Origin: Flectonema sp. DT1601
Lineage: Eukaryota; Euglenozoa; Diplonemea; Diplonemida; Diplonemidae
DNA: 64,000 bases
Direction of reading: 5' to 3'
NCBI GenBank assembly: GCA_964019425.1
Contig: OZ025793.1
Location: forward strand, 496,001-560,000
Notes under the pieces: generated by a model
What the model saw: only the letters and a program-made list of their open reading frames with translations
Databases searched by the model: none
What the model was told of the DNA's origin: nothing
Made by a program: the position numbers and the translations under genes
In this document: piece after piece, positions 33,260 through 43,924 of the stretch
Layout: every line of letters starts with the position of its first letter
Position numbering within the stretch: the stretch's first letter is position 1

Positions 33260-34394
33260 AGAGAGGACTGTTAGTATTATTCTTACCGTTTATTGTAATT
33301 AAAGAACAAAAAATCGTGTGATTTTTTCCTCACTAATATGAAACAATAAATTTCTTCGATTTTGTTCATTTTTTTGCAAAAATTTCCATTTTTTTTCTTG
33401 TTTCCTTTTTTTTTTTTTTTTTTTTCGTTCACCCTACCAACAGGGTTGGCTCTATGGGACCAACTTTGAAACAGGAGTACGGTAGAAAGGTAATCTTATT
33501 TATTGACAGCAATTGAGGTGATTCTCTTATTTGATGCAAGTACAACATCGGCCGTCTTTAATTGCTTGGTTTACGTCAAGTGGTTTTTGACTGCAGATTC
33601 ATTCGTCATTTCTCCCCATTGAGAGTCACACAGCTGTGGTAATCACTGATACCTTCCCCCCCCGTAATTATTAACATGCAGACAAATGGTTATAAAATTA
33701 ACCGATATAAACACGTAAATTGGTATCGTGGACAATCTCTGGTATTAAACGAGTTTTATTGGCTTTTGCTGTAGCGTTTTCGTATTAGACTCCTTTCTAA
33801 GAGCGACTCAGGTAATTAATCTCCTCCGATAATGGTTTGACCAAAAATAGAAGAGAAAAATACATATTCCTGAGAGCAGCTGTAGCTCTAGCTTCCTTGG
33901 TCAGTATTATTTCGTTAAATTCCAGAGTCTTATTCCCTTTTTTTGAAACTCTTCATATCAGTAGTAGTAAATTATACAGCAGATGCCTTCAGCGTCTTGC
34001 GGCTATCGTTCAATGTAAAATCTTTTTTTTTCCTCTCTTTTATTTTCTTTCTACTCTAGTTAATGCAATTCCTGAGCTTTCTATTGGCAGCTGACAAATA
34101 TCCTACTCCTGCAGGGCTCGCACCACTTCAGCGGTGTTATCACTCGGGTGACCTTAATTGGTTCTTCCCTGCTTCGGTCAGCTGCACTTGTATAGCCAGA
34201 CACCAGTCCCTTGTTGAAACAAAAAAAAAAAAAAAAAAAGTCCTCTGCACTCTCTCACATATCGCGTGGTGTATCAGCTACCGATAATATGATCATTTTT
34301 ATTGCATTGTTGAGGTTGTCCATTTCGATTATAAATTATTGTTTTCTTCCTTTACAGTTTCCTAATAATCACAACAAAACCACAACCCACAACA
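33260..34394. other. Intergenic region between A3 and A4
   Basis: No gene. Contains a T run at 33407-33426 and a C run at 33657-33664. The last 130 nt (34266-34394) repeat the 5' flank of A3 almost exactly. The CACTCGGACTG / AGTAATCGAGGG pair found in the other spacers was not seen here. Confidence 0.5.
34266..34356 (+). promoter_or_regulatory. Conserved 5' flank and splice acceptor of A4
   Basis: Near-identical to 32304-32394; ends in TTCTTCCTTTACAG with AG at 34355-34356. The identity of this non-coding block points to recent duplication together with the gene. Confidence 0.5.
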
Positions 34395-35225
34395 ATGTTG
34401 AGAACCGCATCCATCTTCGCTGTTTTGGCCACCGCAGTGTGCCAGCCAACCCGAACCGAGACGTTAACACTAACAGGAACTGTCACCAAGACGTTGCCAA
34501 CAGCAACTGCAACTTTCAGTAAGACGTTGCCAACACCAACCAACACCAAGACGTTGCCAACACCAACAAGAACTATGACTCTGCCAACCAGAACTGTCAG
34601 TATGACTTTGCCTCCAACTAACGCGCCAACTACTGCATCAACTCCAATACCAACTACTGTCGGAGCAGTTCAGCAGGACGCAGCTGTTCAGTTCGTTGTG
34701 AACATGGAATTGACTGATCTGGTGGCACAGATTAGTGCAATCACAACTGCGGCAACCGGTGCCTTGGGTTCCACAACTGCCGTCGCCTGTGTAAACATCT
34801 GTGAGTTGGCTGCCACAGGTAACGCTCTTAGTGGTAACTGCTTCACCTGTGCCGGAGTAGCTCAGTCGAGAGGTGTTGCTGTTTTGGCTCCAGCTAGATA
34901 CCGCACAGCATTGACTGGACGTACTGCCCTCACCCAGGCCCTCGCCCAAACCCGTCTTGCTGCTTCCATCAGAGCCATCATCGTGGCTGCTGGAGGTACC
35001 TTCGAGTCTGTCACTGTCACTCTCACAGCCATCGCTACCGACAGTGACGACGGTCTAAGTGGTGGAGCCATTGCCGGTATTGTTATTGGATGCGTTGCAT
35101 TCGTTGTTATCGTCGTTGTGTTGGTTTACTGCTGTTGCTGCAAACAGGAAGAGCATGCCGAAAACGACTCCTCATCCGACTCCAGTGCTGAGAAGGAGAA
35201 GGAGACCAGCCCTGACCAGGTCTAA
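34395..35225 (+). CDS. Mucin-like type I membrane protein, family A copy 4
   Basis: 276 residues, the same protein as copy 1 over its full length, including the tail EEHAENDSSSDSS and the ETSPDQV end. The 5' flank matches copy 3 rather than copy 1, and the 3' flank matches neither. The coding region therefore seems to have been homogenised separately from its surroundings. Domain plan: signal peptide 1-17, Thr-rich stalk 18-90, four-Cys ectodomain 95-220, transmembrane helix 221-245, CCCC cluster, acidic tail. Confidence 0.86.
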   Translation: MLRTASIFAVLATAVCQPTRTETLTLTGTVTKTLPTATATFSKTLPTPTNTKTLPTPTRTMTLPTRTVSMTLPPTNAPTTASTPIPTTVGAVQQDAAVQFVVNMELTDLVAQISAITTAATGALGSTTAVACVNICELAATGNALSGNCFTCAGVAQSRGVAVLAPARYRTALTGRTALTQALAQTRLAASIRAIIVAAGGTFESVTVTLTAIATDSDDGLSGGAIAGIVIGCVAFVVIVVVLVYCCCCKQEEHAENDSSSDSSAEKEKETSPDQV

Positions 35226-36427
35226 AGCGGTTGTTAGTGGTTGTACAATCCAAAAATCAAATCTACAATGATGAATCTGTTAACTATTTTCTCTATGTTG
35301 CTACGTGCAGCTTTAGGTCTCTCTGGATCTGGGAGACACCGTGATACATAAAAACGATACGAAACCTTTCAAATATTTGTTCTGTCTGCCTCGTGGAAAA
35401 GAAAAGAAAAAAAGAAAACAAAAACAAGAAAATAAAATAAAAAAATACGAACAAAAACACGAGCTTGATTTCTTTTCACTCGGACTGCAGCAGTGTCAAT
35501 AGAATTGAATAGGAACTTAGGGCAGGCTAAAAAAACTGAACTAAAAACCGATTTTTAAAACGTCCTGTTTCATAATTGCGCAGTAATCGAGGGAATGTTT
35601 TGTCAGAAATGCTGTTTTTCCTCTCTTTTTGAGCTATCTAATCGTAGTATACTCATGTATACTCGTCATAATTCAGACGAATCGATGTCTCATGCAAAAA
35701 AAGACATTGCAAGTTAATAAAAATACCAACTGCAATGCGTTTCAATTCCTCGGTGGTAGACCGTTGTGGGATCACGAGGGATGTATACTGTATGAGTCAT
35801 ATGTGGTGTCGGTAACAAATCTCATCCTCATTGCTTTCCTCCGGCTTGCTTCTTAGAGTAGAATTCATCGATCTTCATCTCTGTCATGCATTGATGTTTT
35901 TAGTATAATATTCGCTTTATGCAAACAAGTCTTTTTCTTTACGACAGTTTTTTTTCTCTTTATTTTCCCTTGTTGAGCCAGTCTCAACAAAGGAGGAAAA
36001 AAAAAAAAAACGAGAAAAAAAAAAAAAACTTTCATTTCTTTTCTTAAAATCAGTGGTGTCCATCAGCTGCTGATTTTTCAAATCATTTCATTAAATTTGT
36101 TGAGTTTCTCAAATTTATATTTCTTTTTGTTTTTCTTTACAGGTTGCTACTTTTAATTATGCTCAAGGCAGTCCACACAAACTCCCGCAGCAAGCAATTA
36201 TTACTGATTCCTACAGCAATGATGGCAGTGAATTGCATGGTTCAAACGGCTTGACCGATTATTTATTTTCTGTTCTGGCCGACCACTAGAAACTCTTACG
36301 GTGTTGATGTCGTATGCTGAAGCAGATTACTTTATCACGTTATTGAGATTGTCCATTTCTATTATAAATTATTGTTTTCTTCCTTTACAGCTTCCTAATA
36401 ATCACAACAAACCCACTACCCACAACA
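35226..36427. other. Intergenic region between A4 and A5
   Basis: No gene. Contains the pair CACTCGGACTG (about 35477) and AGTAATCGAGGG (about 35583), a purine-rich AAAAG block at 35400-35430 and A runs near 35998-36028. The A5 acceptor TTCTTCCTTTACAG has its AG at 36389-36390. Confidence 0.5.
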
Positions 36428-37411
36428 ATGTTGAGAACCGCATCCATCTTCGCTGTTTTGGCTACCGCAGTGTGCCAGCCAACCCGAACCGAGACGTTAA
36501 CACTAACAGGAACTGTCACCAAGACGTTGCCAACAGCAACTGCAACATTCAGTAAGACGTTGCCAACACCAACAGATACCATGACTTTGCCAACACCAAC
36601 CTCAACTTTCAGTAAGACGTTACCAACACCAACAGACACCATGACGTTACCAACACCAACTGCAACTTCTAGTATCACAATAACTAACAGTATCACGAAA
36701 ACTAACAGTATCACGGGAACCGACACCAAAACGTTGCCAACACCAACAAGAACCATGACTCTGCCAACCAGAACTGCCAGTATGACTTTGCCTGTAACTA
36801 GCGCACCAACTACTGCGACAACCCCAACACCAACCACTGTCGGAGGAGTTCAGCGGGACGCAGCCATTCAGTTCATTGTGAACATGGAGTTGGCTGATCT
36901 GGTGGCACAGATTGGTGCAATCAGAACTGCAGCAGCCGGGGTATTGGGTTCCACAACTGCCGTCACCTGTGTAAACATCTGTGAGTTGGCTGCCACAGGT
37001 AACGCTCTTAGTGGTAACTGCTTCACCTGTGCCGGAGTAGCTCAGTCGAGAGGTGTTGCTGTTTTGGCTCCAGCTAGATACCGCACAGCATTGACTGGAC
37101 GTACTGCCCTCACCCAGGCCCTCGCCCAAACCCGTCTTGCTGCTTCCATCAGAGCCATCATCGTGGCTGCTGGAGGTACCTTCGAATCTGTCACTGTCAC
37201 TCTCACCGCCGTCGCTACCGACAGTGACGACGGTCTAAGTGGTGGAGCCATTGCGGGTATTGTTATTGGATGTGTTTCATTTGTTGTTATCATTGTGGTT
37301 GTGGTCTACTGTTTTTGCTTCAAGCAGCAGAAGGAACAACAGACCGCAGACGACTCGCCATCTTCCGCCGCCGCCGCCGAAGAGAAGGAGACCAGCCCTG
37401 ACCAGGTCTAA
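36428..37411 (+). CDS. Mucin-like type I membrane protein, family A copy 5
   Basis: 327 residues. Signal peptide and four-Cys ectodomain as in its relatives. The stalk is expanded by repeats of TFSKTLPTPTDTMTLPTPT type and by a run SSITITNSITKTNSITGTDT that recalls the Asn-Ser units of family B. The transmembrane helix continues into VVIIVVVVYCFCFKQQK, where the four-Cys cluster of the other A genes is replaced by CFCF, again like family B. The tail (SSAAAAEEKETSPDQV) keeps the conserved end. The gene thus looks intermediate between families A and B and lies next to the B array. Acceptor AG at 36389-36390. Confidence 0.85.
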   Translation: MLRTASIFAVLATAVCQPTRTETLTLTGTVTKTLPTATATFSKTLPTPTDTMTLPTPTSTFSKTLPTPTDTMTLPTPTATSSITITNSITKTNSITGTDTKTLPTPTRTMTLPTRTASMTLPVTSAPTTATTPTPTTVGGVQRDAAIQFIVNMELADLVAQIGAIRTAAAGVLGSTTAVTCVNICELAATGNALSGNCFTCAGVAQSRGVAVLAPARYRTALTGRTALTQALAQTRLAASIRAIIVAAGGTFESVTVTLTAVATDSDDGLSGGAIAGIVIGCVSFVVIIVVVVYCFCFKQQKEQQTADDSPSSAAAAEEKETSPDQV

Positions 37412-38217
37412 AATATATGAAAGTTACTGTTGTGAAGTAATCACAACGTAATTAAACCCGCTCTCGGCAATGTCACAACGGAAGTTCTTGTTGTAGTTAA
37501 TGATGGATAGCCATTATTAATGAAGCAAATAACCAACGTTTCGCATTGCCGTTGATGTGTTTGATTTGGGCTGTCAGGTTTTTCCGAGTGGCAGCTTAAG
37601 GGGTCAATCAGAAAAGCCTTGAATAACTTCCTTCTCAGATATTTGATTTATAAAATAATGGTGCGGTTTAATAAAGTATTTAAATTGATCAATAGTTGTA
37701 GTCCCAGTGGGAGTTTCTTCCTGCCTCGCTTAGAGGAGTTGGCTCTGCTATGAGTGTGTTTGGGTCAGACTTTTCTGATATCTGAGTAAGGACCTGCTCA
37801 GCTATTAAACTTCAAAGTACTTAGCACACCTTTAGCACTACCCTCCTGCCATACTTCCAAGTGAGTAGTTACATTTTTATTCCTCTCTCTTACGAAAGAT
37901 ATCGATTGCGCCAGTCGATTCCTTTGTCCCAATAAGTCAAGACATTCATTAACATTGAGTCTGTTTTGCTCAACCCATTTCACCCTTCTGAACTATAAAA
38001 TACAATGCTTCTATTTTTATACATGAAGCTTTTGTGATTTATTTGTCTTCTTGATGATTTATTACTCTGTGGCATCTCATTCTGTAATGTGGCCAAAATG
38101 GGTAGTCTCTCTCGCATAATAGTGGTATCAAACCGCTAACGACTTATAATTGTTTCATCGCGTTGTTGAGGTTAGATTGTATGTTCATTTCTTCACAGTT
38201 TTTCACAAGCTCGCAAT
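37412..38217. other. Spacer between families A and B, with conserved B 5' flank
   Basis: No gene. The last 180 nt form the conserved B-family 5' flank listed separately. The 44-nt GTGGAGTTATC element found before B2 and B3 is not seen here. Confidence 0.5.
38020..38198 (+). promoter_or_regulatory. Conserved 5' flank of B1 with splice acceptor
   Basis: About 180 nt from TACATGAAGCTTTTGTGATT to CATTTCTTCACAG. Nearly identical blocks precede B2 (46263-46443), B3 (50043-50224) and the relic at 53243-53420. It includes TGGTATCAAACCGCTAACG about 80 nt before the acceptor. The AG at 38197-38198 lies 19 nt before the ATG. Promoter or splicing function is inferred from conservation. Confidence 0.55.
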
Positions 38218-40962
38218 ATGTTCAAGGTAACTGGAATTATCGCTCTCTTGGCTACGGCTGCGTGCCAACCAACCGCTACGAAGACGCTGACCCTGACAAA
38301 GACGGACACTCCAAGTACTACTATTTCGTTGTCGCAGTCTCTAACAAAAAGTGAGACATTGAGAACTGCCACTGCTACATTCACACAAACACTGTCAGAC
38401 AGTCTGACTAACTCCTTGTCACTATCTAAAAGTTTGACAAACTCGTTATCGCAGTCGCTGTCAAAGACAAATTCGTTATCGCAGTCTCTAACAGAGACTG
38501 GAACATTGAGAACTGCCACTGCTACATTCACACAAACACTGTCAGACAGTCTGACTAACTCCTTGTCACTATCTAAAAGTTTGACAAACTCGTTATCGCA
38601 GTCGCTGTCAAAGACAAATTCGTTATCGCAGTCTCTAACAGAGACTGGGACATTGAGAACTGCCACTGCTACATTCACACAAACACTGTCAGACAGTCTG
38701 ACTAACTCCTTGTCACTATCTAAAAGTTTGACAAACTCGTTATCGCAGTCGCTGTCAAAGACAAATTCGTTATCGCAGTCTTTAACAGAGACTGAGGCAT
38801 TGAGAACTGCTACTGCTACATTCACGCAAACACTGACAGACAGTGAGACATTGAGAACTGCTACTGCTACATTCTCACAAACGCCGTCAAATAGTCTGAC
38901 TAACTCCTTGTCGCTGTCAAAGACAAATTCGTTATCGCAGTCTTTAACAGAGACTGGGACATTGAGAACTGCTACTGCTACATTCACACAAACACCGACA
39001 GGCAGTCTGACTAACTCCTTGTCACTATCTAAAAGTTTGACAAACTCGTTATCGCAGTCGCTGTCAAAGACAAATTCGTTATCGCAGTCTTTAACAGAGA
39101 CTGGGACATTGAGAACTGCTACTGCTACATTCACACACACACCGACAGACAGTCTGACTAACTCCTTGTCGCTGTCAAAGACAAATTCGTTATCGCAGTC
39201 TTTAACAGAGACTGGGACATTGAGAACTGCTACTGCTACATTCACACACACACCGACAGACAGTCTGACTAACTCCTTGTCGCTGTCAAAGACAAATTCG
39301 TTATCGCAGTCTTTAACAGAGACTGGGACATTGAGAACTGCTACTGCTACATTCACACAAACACCGACAGGCAGTCTGACTAACTCCTTGTCACTATCTA
39401 AAAGTTTGACAAACTCGTTATCGCAGTCGCTGTCAAAGACAAATTCGTTATCGCAGTCTTTAACAGAGACTGGGACATTGAGAACTGCTACTGCTACATT
39501 CACACACACACCGACAGACAGTCTGACTAACTCCTTGTCGCTGTCAAAGACAAATTCGTTATCGCAGTCTTTAACAGAGACTGGGACATTGAGAACTGCA
39601 ACAGAGACTGGGACATTGAGAACTGCTACTGCTACATTCACACAAACGCCGTCAAATAGTCTGACTAACTCCTTGTCGCTGTCAAAGACAAATTCGTTAT
39701 CGCAGTCTTTAACAGAGACTGGGACATTGAGAACTGCAACAGAGACTGAGACATTGAGAACTGCTACTGCTGCATTCTCACAAACACTGGCAAACAGTCT
39801 GACTAACTCCTTGTCACTATCTAAAAGTTTGACAAACTCGTTATCCCAGTCTCTAATAGAGACTGGGGCATTGAGAACTGCTACTGCTACATTCACGCAA
39901 ACACTGGCAAACAGTTTGACAAACCCGTTATTGCAGTCGTTGTCGCAGTCTTTAACAGAGACTGGGACATTGAGAACTGCTACTGCTACAACGCCGTCAA
40001 AGACAAATTCGTTATCGCAGTCAACAGAGACTGGGACATTGAGAACTGCTACTACTGGGGCATTGAGAACTGCTACTGCTACAACGCCGTCAAAGACAAA
40101 TTCGTTATCGCAGTCTCTGACGACTGAGACATTAACAATTGCTACTGCTACACAAGCGCCGTCAAAGAGTCTGACTAACTTACTGTCACAAACTAAAACG
40201 CAAACTATTAGCTTGGTTCCAACTGCTATTACTGCTATTCCAACTGCTGCACCAACTGCTGCACCAACTGCTGCACCAACTGCTGCACCAACTGCTGCAC
40301 CAACTGCTGCACCAACTGCTGCGCCGACTGCTGCACCAACTGCTGCGCCAACTACCGCACCAATTGCACAAACCGCCGTACCAGCTAATAACGGAGCTCA
40401 ACAGAGAGCTACTGTCGGATTCGTTGTGAACATGGAGTTGACTGATCTGGTGGCACAGATTAGTGGAATCGAAACTGCGGCAACCGCGGCCTTGAGTTCC
40501 GCAACTGCTGTCATCTGTGTAAACATCTGTGAGCTGGCTGCCACAGGTAATACTCTCACTGGCACTTGCTTTAACTGTGACGGCACACCGCAGTCGAGAG
40601 GTGTTGCTGTTTTGGCTCCAGCTAGATACCGCACATCATTGACTGGACGTACTACCCTCGACCAGGCCCTTGTCCAAACCCGTCTTGCTGACTCCATCAG
40701 ACCGATCATTGTGGCTACTTCCGGTACCTTCGAATCTGTCGTTGTTGATCTCGTAGTCATCCCTACTGCTAGTGACGACGGTCTGAGTGGTGGAGCTATT
40801 GCGGGTATTGTTATTGGTTGTGTTGCATTTGTTGTTATCATCGTTGTGTTGGTTTACTGCTTCTGCTTCAAAAATGAAGGATACGATAATAAAGATGAAG
40901 TGCATTTCTCGTCTTGTGAACCATGTGAACTGGATGAGACCTGCCCTGATATGACTGTGTAA
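38218..40962 (+). CDS. Large mucin-like type I membrane protein, family B copy 1
   Basis: 914 residues, the largest member. Signal peptide MFKVTGIIALLATAACQ. Residues about 20-665 are a Ser/Thr-rich minisatellite-encoded stalk of units such as TNSLSLSKTNSLSQSLTE plus TGTLRTATATFTQT, repeated many times. A Pro-Thr-Ala-Ala tract of about ten units follows (about 40240-40360). Residues about 728-850 are the same four-Cys ectodomain as family A (CVNICELAATGNTLTGTCFNC pattern, given here in parts: CVNICELAATG, NTLTGTCFNC; then LAPARYRTSLTGRT). Transmembrane helix at about 852-876, CFCFK, and a tail ending DETCPDMTV. Other B copies have DETSPDMTV. The repeat is a multiple of three, so unit-number change keeps the frame. 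Surface mucin-like function inferred. Confidence 0.86.
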   Translation: MFKVTGIIALLATAACQPTATKTLTLTKTDTPSTTISLSQSLTKSETLRTATATFTQTLSDSLTNSLSLSKSLTNSLSQSLSKTNSLSQSLTETGTLRTATATFTQTLSDSLTNSLSLSKSLTNSLSQSLSKTNSLSQSLTETGTLRTATATFTQTLSDSLTNSLSLSKSLTNSLSQSLSKTNSLSQSLTETEALRTATATFTQTLTDSETLRTATATFSQTPSNSLTNSLSLSKTNSLSQSLTETGTLRTATATFTQTPTGSLTNSLSLSKSLTNSLSQSLSKTNSLSQSLTETGTLRTATATFTHTPTDSLTNSLSLSKTNSLSQSLTETGTLRTATATFTHTPTDSLTNSLSLSKTNSLSQSLTETGTLRTATATFTQTPTGSLTNSLSLSKSLTNSLSQSLSKTNSLSQSLTETGTLRTATATFTHTPTDSLTNSLSLSKTNSLSQSLTETGTLRTATETGTLRTATATFTQTPSNSLTNSLSLSKTNSLSQSLTETGTLRTATETETLRTATAAFSQTLANSLTNSLSLSKSLTNSLSQSLIETGALRTATATFTQTLANSLTNPLLQSLSQSLTETGTLRTATATTPSKTNSLSQSTETGTLRTATTGALRTATATTPSKTNSLSQSLTTETLTIATATQAPSKSLTNLLSQTKTQTISLVPTAITAIPTAAPTAAPTAAPTAAPTAAPTAAPTAAPTAAPTAAPTTAPIAQTAVPANNGAQQRATVGFVVNMELTDLVAQISGIETAATAALSSATAVICVNICELAATGNTLTGTCFNCDGTPQSRGVAVLAPARYRTSLTGRTTLDQALVQTRLADSIRPIIVATSGTFESVVVDLVVIPTASDDGLSGGAIAGIVIGCVAFVVIIVVLVYCFCFKNEGYDNKDEVHFSSCEPCELDETCPDMTV
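38340..40200 (+). repeat. Coding minisatellite of B1 stalk
   Basis: Tandem and higher-order repeats of about 36-170 nt. The building blocks include TCGTTATCGCAGTC, TCTGACTAACTCCTTGTC and ACATTGAGAACTGCTACTGC. Whole higher-order units (for example 38341-38509, 38510-38650 and 38651-38790) are near identical, which indicates recent expansion. The repeat has no stops on the other strand, hence a long antisense ORF. Confidence 0.92.
40234..40367 (+). repeat. Pro-Thr-Ala-Ala coding tandem repeat
   Basis: About eleven copies of a 12-nt unit, CCAACTGCTGCA, encoding PTAA, between the Ser/Thr stalk and the ectodomain of B1. B2 and B3 have only a short degenerate counterpart here. Confidence 0.9.
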
Positions 40963-42360
40963 GTAGTACTTCTGTTCCACAGAGTGAGTTGAGGTTTAAA
41001 AATATTATCGGAGCTGTTTTTTCTGAGGAATGATTGTGCGTATTATCAATCCCTAAACCTGTCTGCTGAAGGTCATCCTTTTAAGAGACAGTTGTTTGGA
41101 AAGGAATGAGTTGCGCCATTCACTGCCTCCCGATTAAAACAGATCATATCCCTGTGTTATCATCCCTCTAGACCCACTATTTGCTTTATTAGCCAATATT
41201 GCTGAAAAATGTTTAAAATTTACCTGTTGTGTGGAGCTGTCCATTTCGGAAACTTTTGTGTTGAGATCGAACATTTCAGAAACTTTTTTGTGGAATTATA
41301 GTTTTTCCCAAAAACTTAATCTGTTGAAAAACATCGGATCTCTCCCTCTAGGCATAGCGCAAAAGCTATATTTCTACACTGGAGGTTAATTCCTTTTTAC
41401 AAGGAGGGTTGACAATTGATTAACCCCAAAACGTGATTGGGTACTCTTTTTTGAGCCTTTCCCCCCTTTTCTTGTAATTTTCGTCGGGACCTAGTAAAAA
41501 AGTAATTGTGAGGTCTGTGTGATGTCTGGACGTGCGGAAGAAGTTAAAACCTTCTGGAAGGTCATTCTAACTTGTACTCCGTGATAAAGGAAGCTTTAGA
41601 AGACAAAAGGTGGTATAAAGACAGCTGTAACAGTTATGGCTGTCATCGACGGGGAAGCGTCAACGCCAAAAAGAAACAGCTACTGATGCCTCTGAAAGGA
41701 GTTACAGCGCAAATCCGCGCTTCTCTTGGAACACTTACTGTGTGCACCTGAGGAGAGTCTTGTTTCATGGAACTTCTAAATCGGAAGGCGTGGAAGAAGT
41801 ACACACTTTCTGATACAAACAGAAGTGCCTGCCTCTCGTGGAGACAATAACCTCTGCTACAGCACTACGTATTACATTGGTGATGATTTGGGTTCGCTTC
41901 CAATGTTGCGCGGGCTTTGCTGTTCCAACTACTATAGTTTAGATACCTACTCTTGTTCTTCTTCACACCAAATATCAATACTGCGAGTGATGGTGTCTTC
42001 TGCTACAACCAAATTCCTAAAAAAAAAAAATACAAGAAAGCAAATAATTTTCAAAATCGCAAAGTATTTCAAAGATTGCTATTTTTATTCAGATCTTTCG
42101 CACTGGTTTTAAACATTTTTCAGCAATTGGTTAGTACAGTCTAACGATGCATTGTGAACTTAACTGTTAACTACTTATTTGAATAACGGATCGAGATATA
42201 ATGACATCAATAGATAGCATGTCGTCCTCGTTTCCCATTCAGATATCGTATTACGCTTCAGAAAAGGGGAAAAGAACAAAAAAAAAAAAAAAAAAAAAAT
42301 AACGTTATTTGATTACTGAATTTTTAATTTTTTTTTTTTTTTTTTTTTAACAAGATAAAA
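40963..42360. other. 3' flank of B1 and spacer
   Basis: The first 150 nt (TAGTACTTCTGTTCCACAG and onward, with ATTATCGGAGCTGTTTTT) repeat the 3' flank of B2 and B3. The stretch 41500-42000 has a more balanced base composition and looks like decayed coding sequence, but I find no continuous frame or recognisable domain. An A22 run ends near 42299 and a T22 run near 42348. No intact gene. Confidence 0.45.
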
Positions 42361-42535
42361 TATGAGGCGGTGCAGAAACCCAATTCTGTGGGCACCTAAT
42401 ACCCAATCCGAGCTCACTACCCCACGAAAGTACTATCCAAAAAACCCAAATCCGGTACTGGGGCATCCTCTAAGTGCTCACCAGTTTCAAAATTCCCAAT
42501 TTTTTTTTGACTGTTTCTGGTACTTTTGCCTTGTA
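42361..42535 (+). repeat. Left terminal inverted repeat of the 1.75-kb element
   Basis: Starts TATGAGGCGGTGCAGAAACC. Matches the inverted right end, starting TATGAGGATGTGCAGAAACC. Confidence 0.82.
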
Positions 42536-43924
42536 TCTCTGTTGGTTGCTCAAAATACTCAAAAACCAGCTTAGCAGCTACATTGCAGAAATTTGTTTAC
42601 ACCCTGGGTTCCTATGAAGACTGGAATGATAGGAACAGGAGAAGTGATGAGACAGGAGAATCATAGATCCCGTGAGAACTGCAGTACGATATCGGGTGGT
42701 GATTCTGAGTCACCCTTGCTGGCAGTGATGATTGAGCAATGTGAGCATGCTGTTCACAATAAGTACACCCTCAGGATTACTGGAGTTTTTCTAGAATCTA
42801 TAGCCGCTTGAGGACGCTGCTACAAGCTCTATGTTCCAGTGGCTGGGGATAGCAGAAGTGAATAAGACTGGGATAGTAGCAGGAAAGGAATTGTGGAAGA
42901 ATAGGGACAAGAAAGTGGAGTCAGTGGTTGCCTGTCAGTTGTAACACCTGACCTGAAAAATCAGGTTCAATAAGAACTGGTAACCACTAGTGGTACCATA
43001 ATATAAAACTCCTCCAAGTATCAAAAAAAAGGAGAGAGGCAGTTACTGTTACTGTTACTGTTGAAAACATGATGACCTCGTATCAACTAGTCGATAATAA
43101 CTCCCCTCTAAAAGACACTATCTCATACACACAGTACTGTTCTCTAGCTGGAGTTGAGTTTCAGCAGTTACGACGCTGTACGAATGTGTGCAACTACCGT
43201 CTCATCGACAAGAATCCATGAAAGAAGCTTGCCTGTCCGGCATCTTCAGTATTCGCCACATGTATCTGTGATGTTGACAGACGTAATGGGTGGATCTCTG
43301 GGGCCTTCAACATCATCGTAACTTCCTTCTGGCGCTCATAAAGTCCGAAGCTGAGAAGCGAACAACAATGAGAGGAATTATTGAAATAGATTCTCACATT
43401 GGAGATAAGAGACATGTCAGGTGTATTGAGAAGATACAGTGACCTGGTGACTATATCATGACTCTGGATTATAAAGAAAAGGGCTTCTAATGACAGAAGG
43501 GCCAAATTCCCCTTTCTATCAACAGGGGAAATAGTCTGCTTGGATGTGTACTACATGAGCAGTTTGGAACTGAGGTTCAGTGTGGCCATAACAACTTCCT
43601 ACTCCCACACATCAACCAGAATGCGATAGTAACGTATCCGGTTATGAATAAGTTCTTCTTGATGTCTGAGAATGATAAGATGATTCACTATTGGGCTGAA
43701 CTGGTAGGCCTTGAGAACACAGCCGTCATCAGCCTGTTCTGTAAAATAAGTTAATCAGCTTGGGTTAACTTTTTCCCTAGTCAGCATGGCAAGTCCGGGT
43801 GATCGACACTTTGGCAATATCACATCTGCGCTGACACTCGAATCTAAATCGCAGAAAATCTGGGCCTTCAAGAAAAGTAAAATTTCAAACATAATTTCTA
43901 CCAGTGCTACACAGCTTACAAGGC

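Noticed and set aside
38120-38198. 5'UTR cis-intron in B genes using GTATCAAACC as donor
   Set aside because: The length (about 70-75 nt) would fit, and CTAAC could be a branch site, but the donor departs from the GT(A/T/G)TGT of all confirmed introns. It remains possible and is the main alternative to trans-splicing.
38193-39896. 567-residue open frame on the minus strand across B1
   Set aside because: It is the antisense shadow of the repeat, which lacks stops in that frame. It has no domain, and the same effect appears over B2, B3 and the A genes.
41500-42000. Possible decayed gene downstream of B1
   Set aside because: Base composition looks coding-like, but the best frame is broken repeatedly and matches no family I know.
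42593-42811. ORF inside the 1.75-kb inverted-repeat element as a transposase fragment
   Set aside because: It lacks a recognisable DDE or zinc motif and cannot be extended in any frame.
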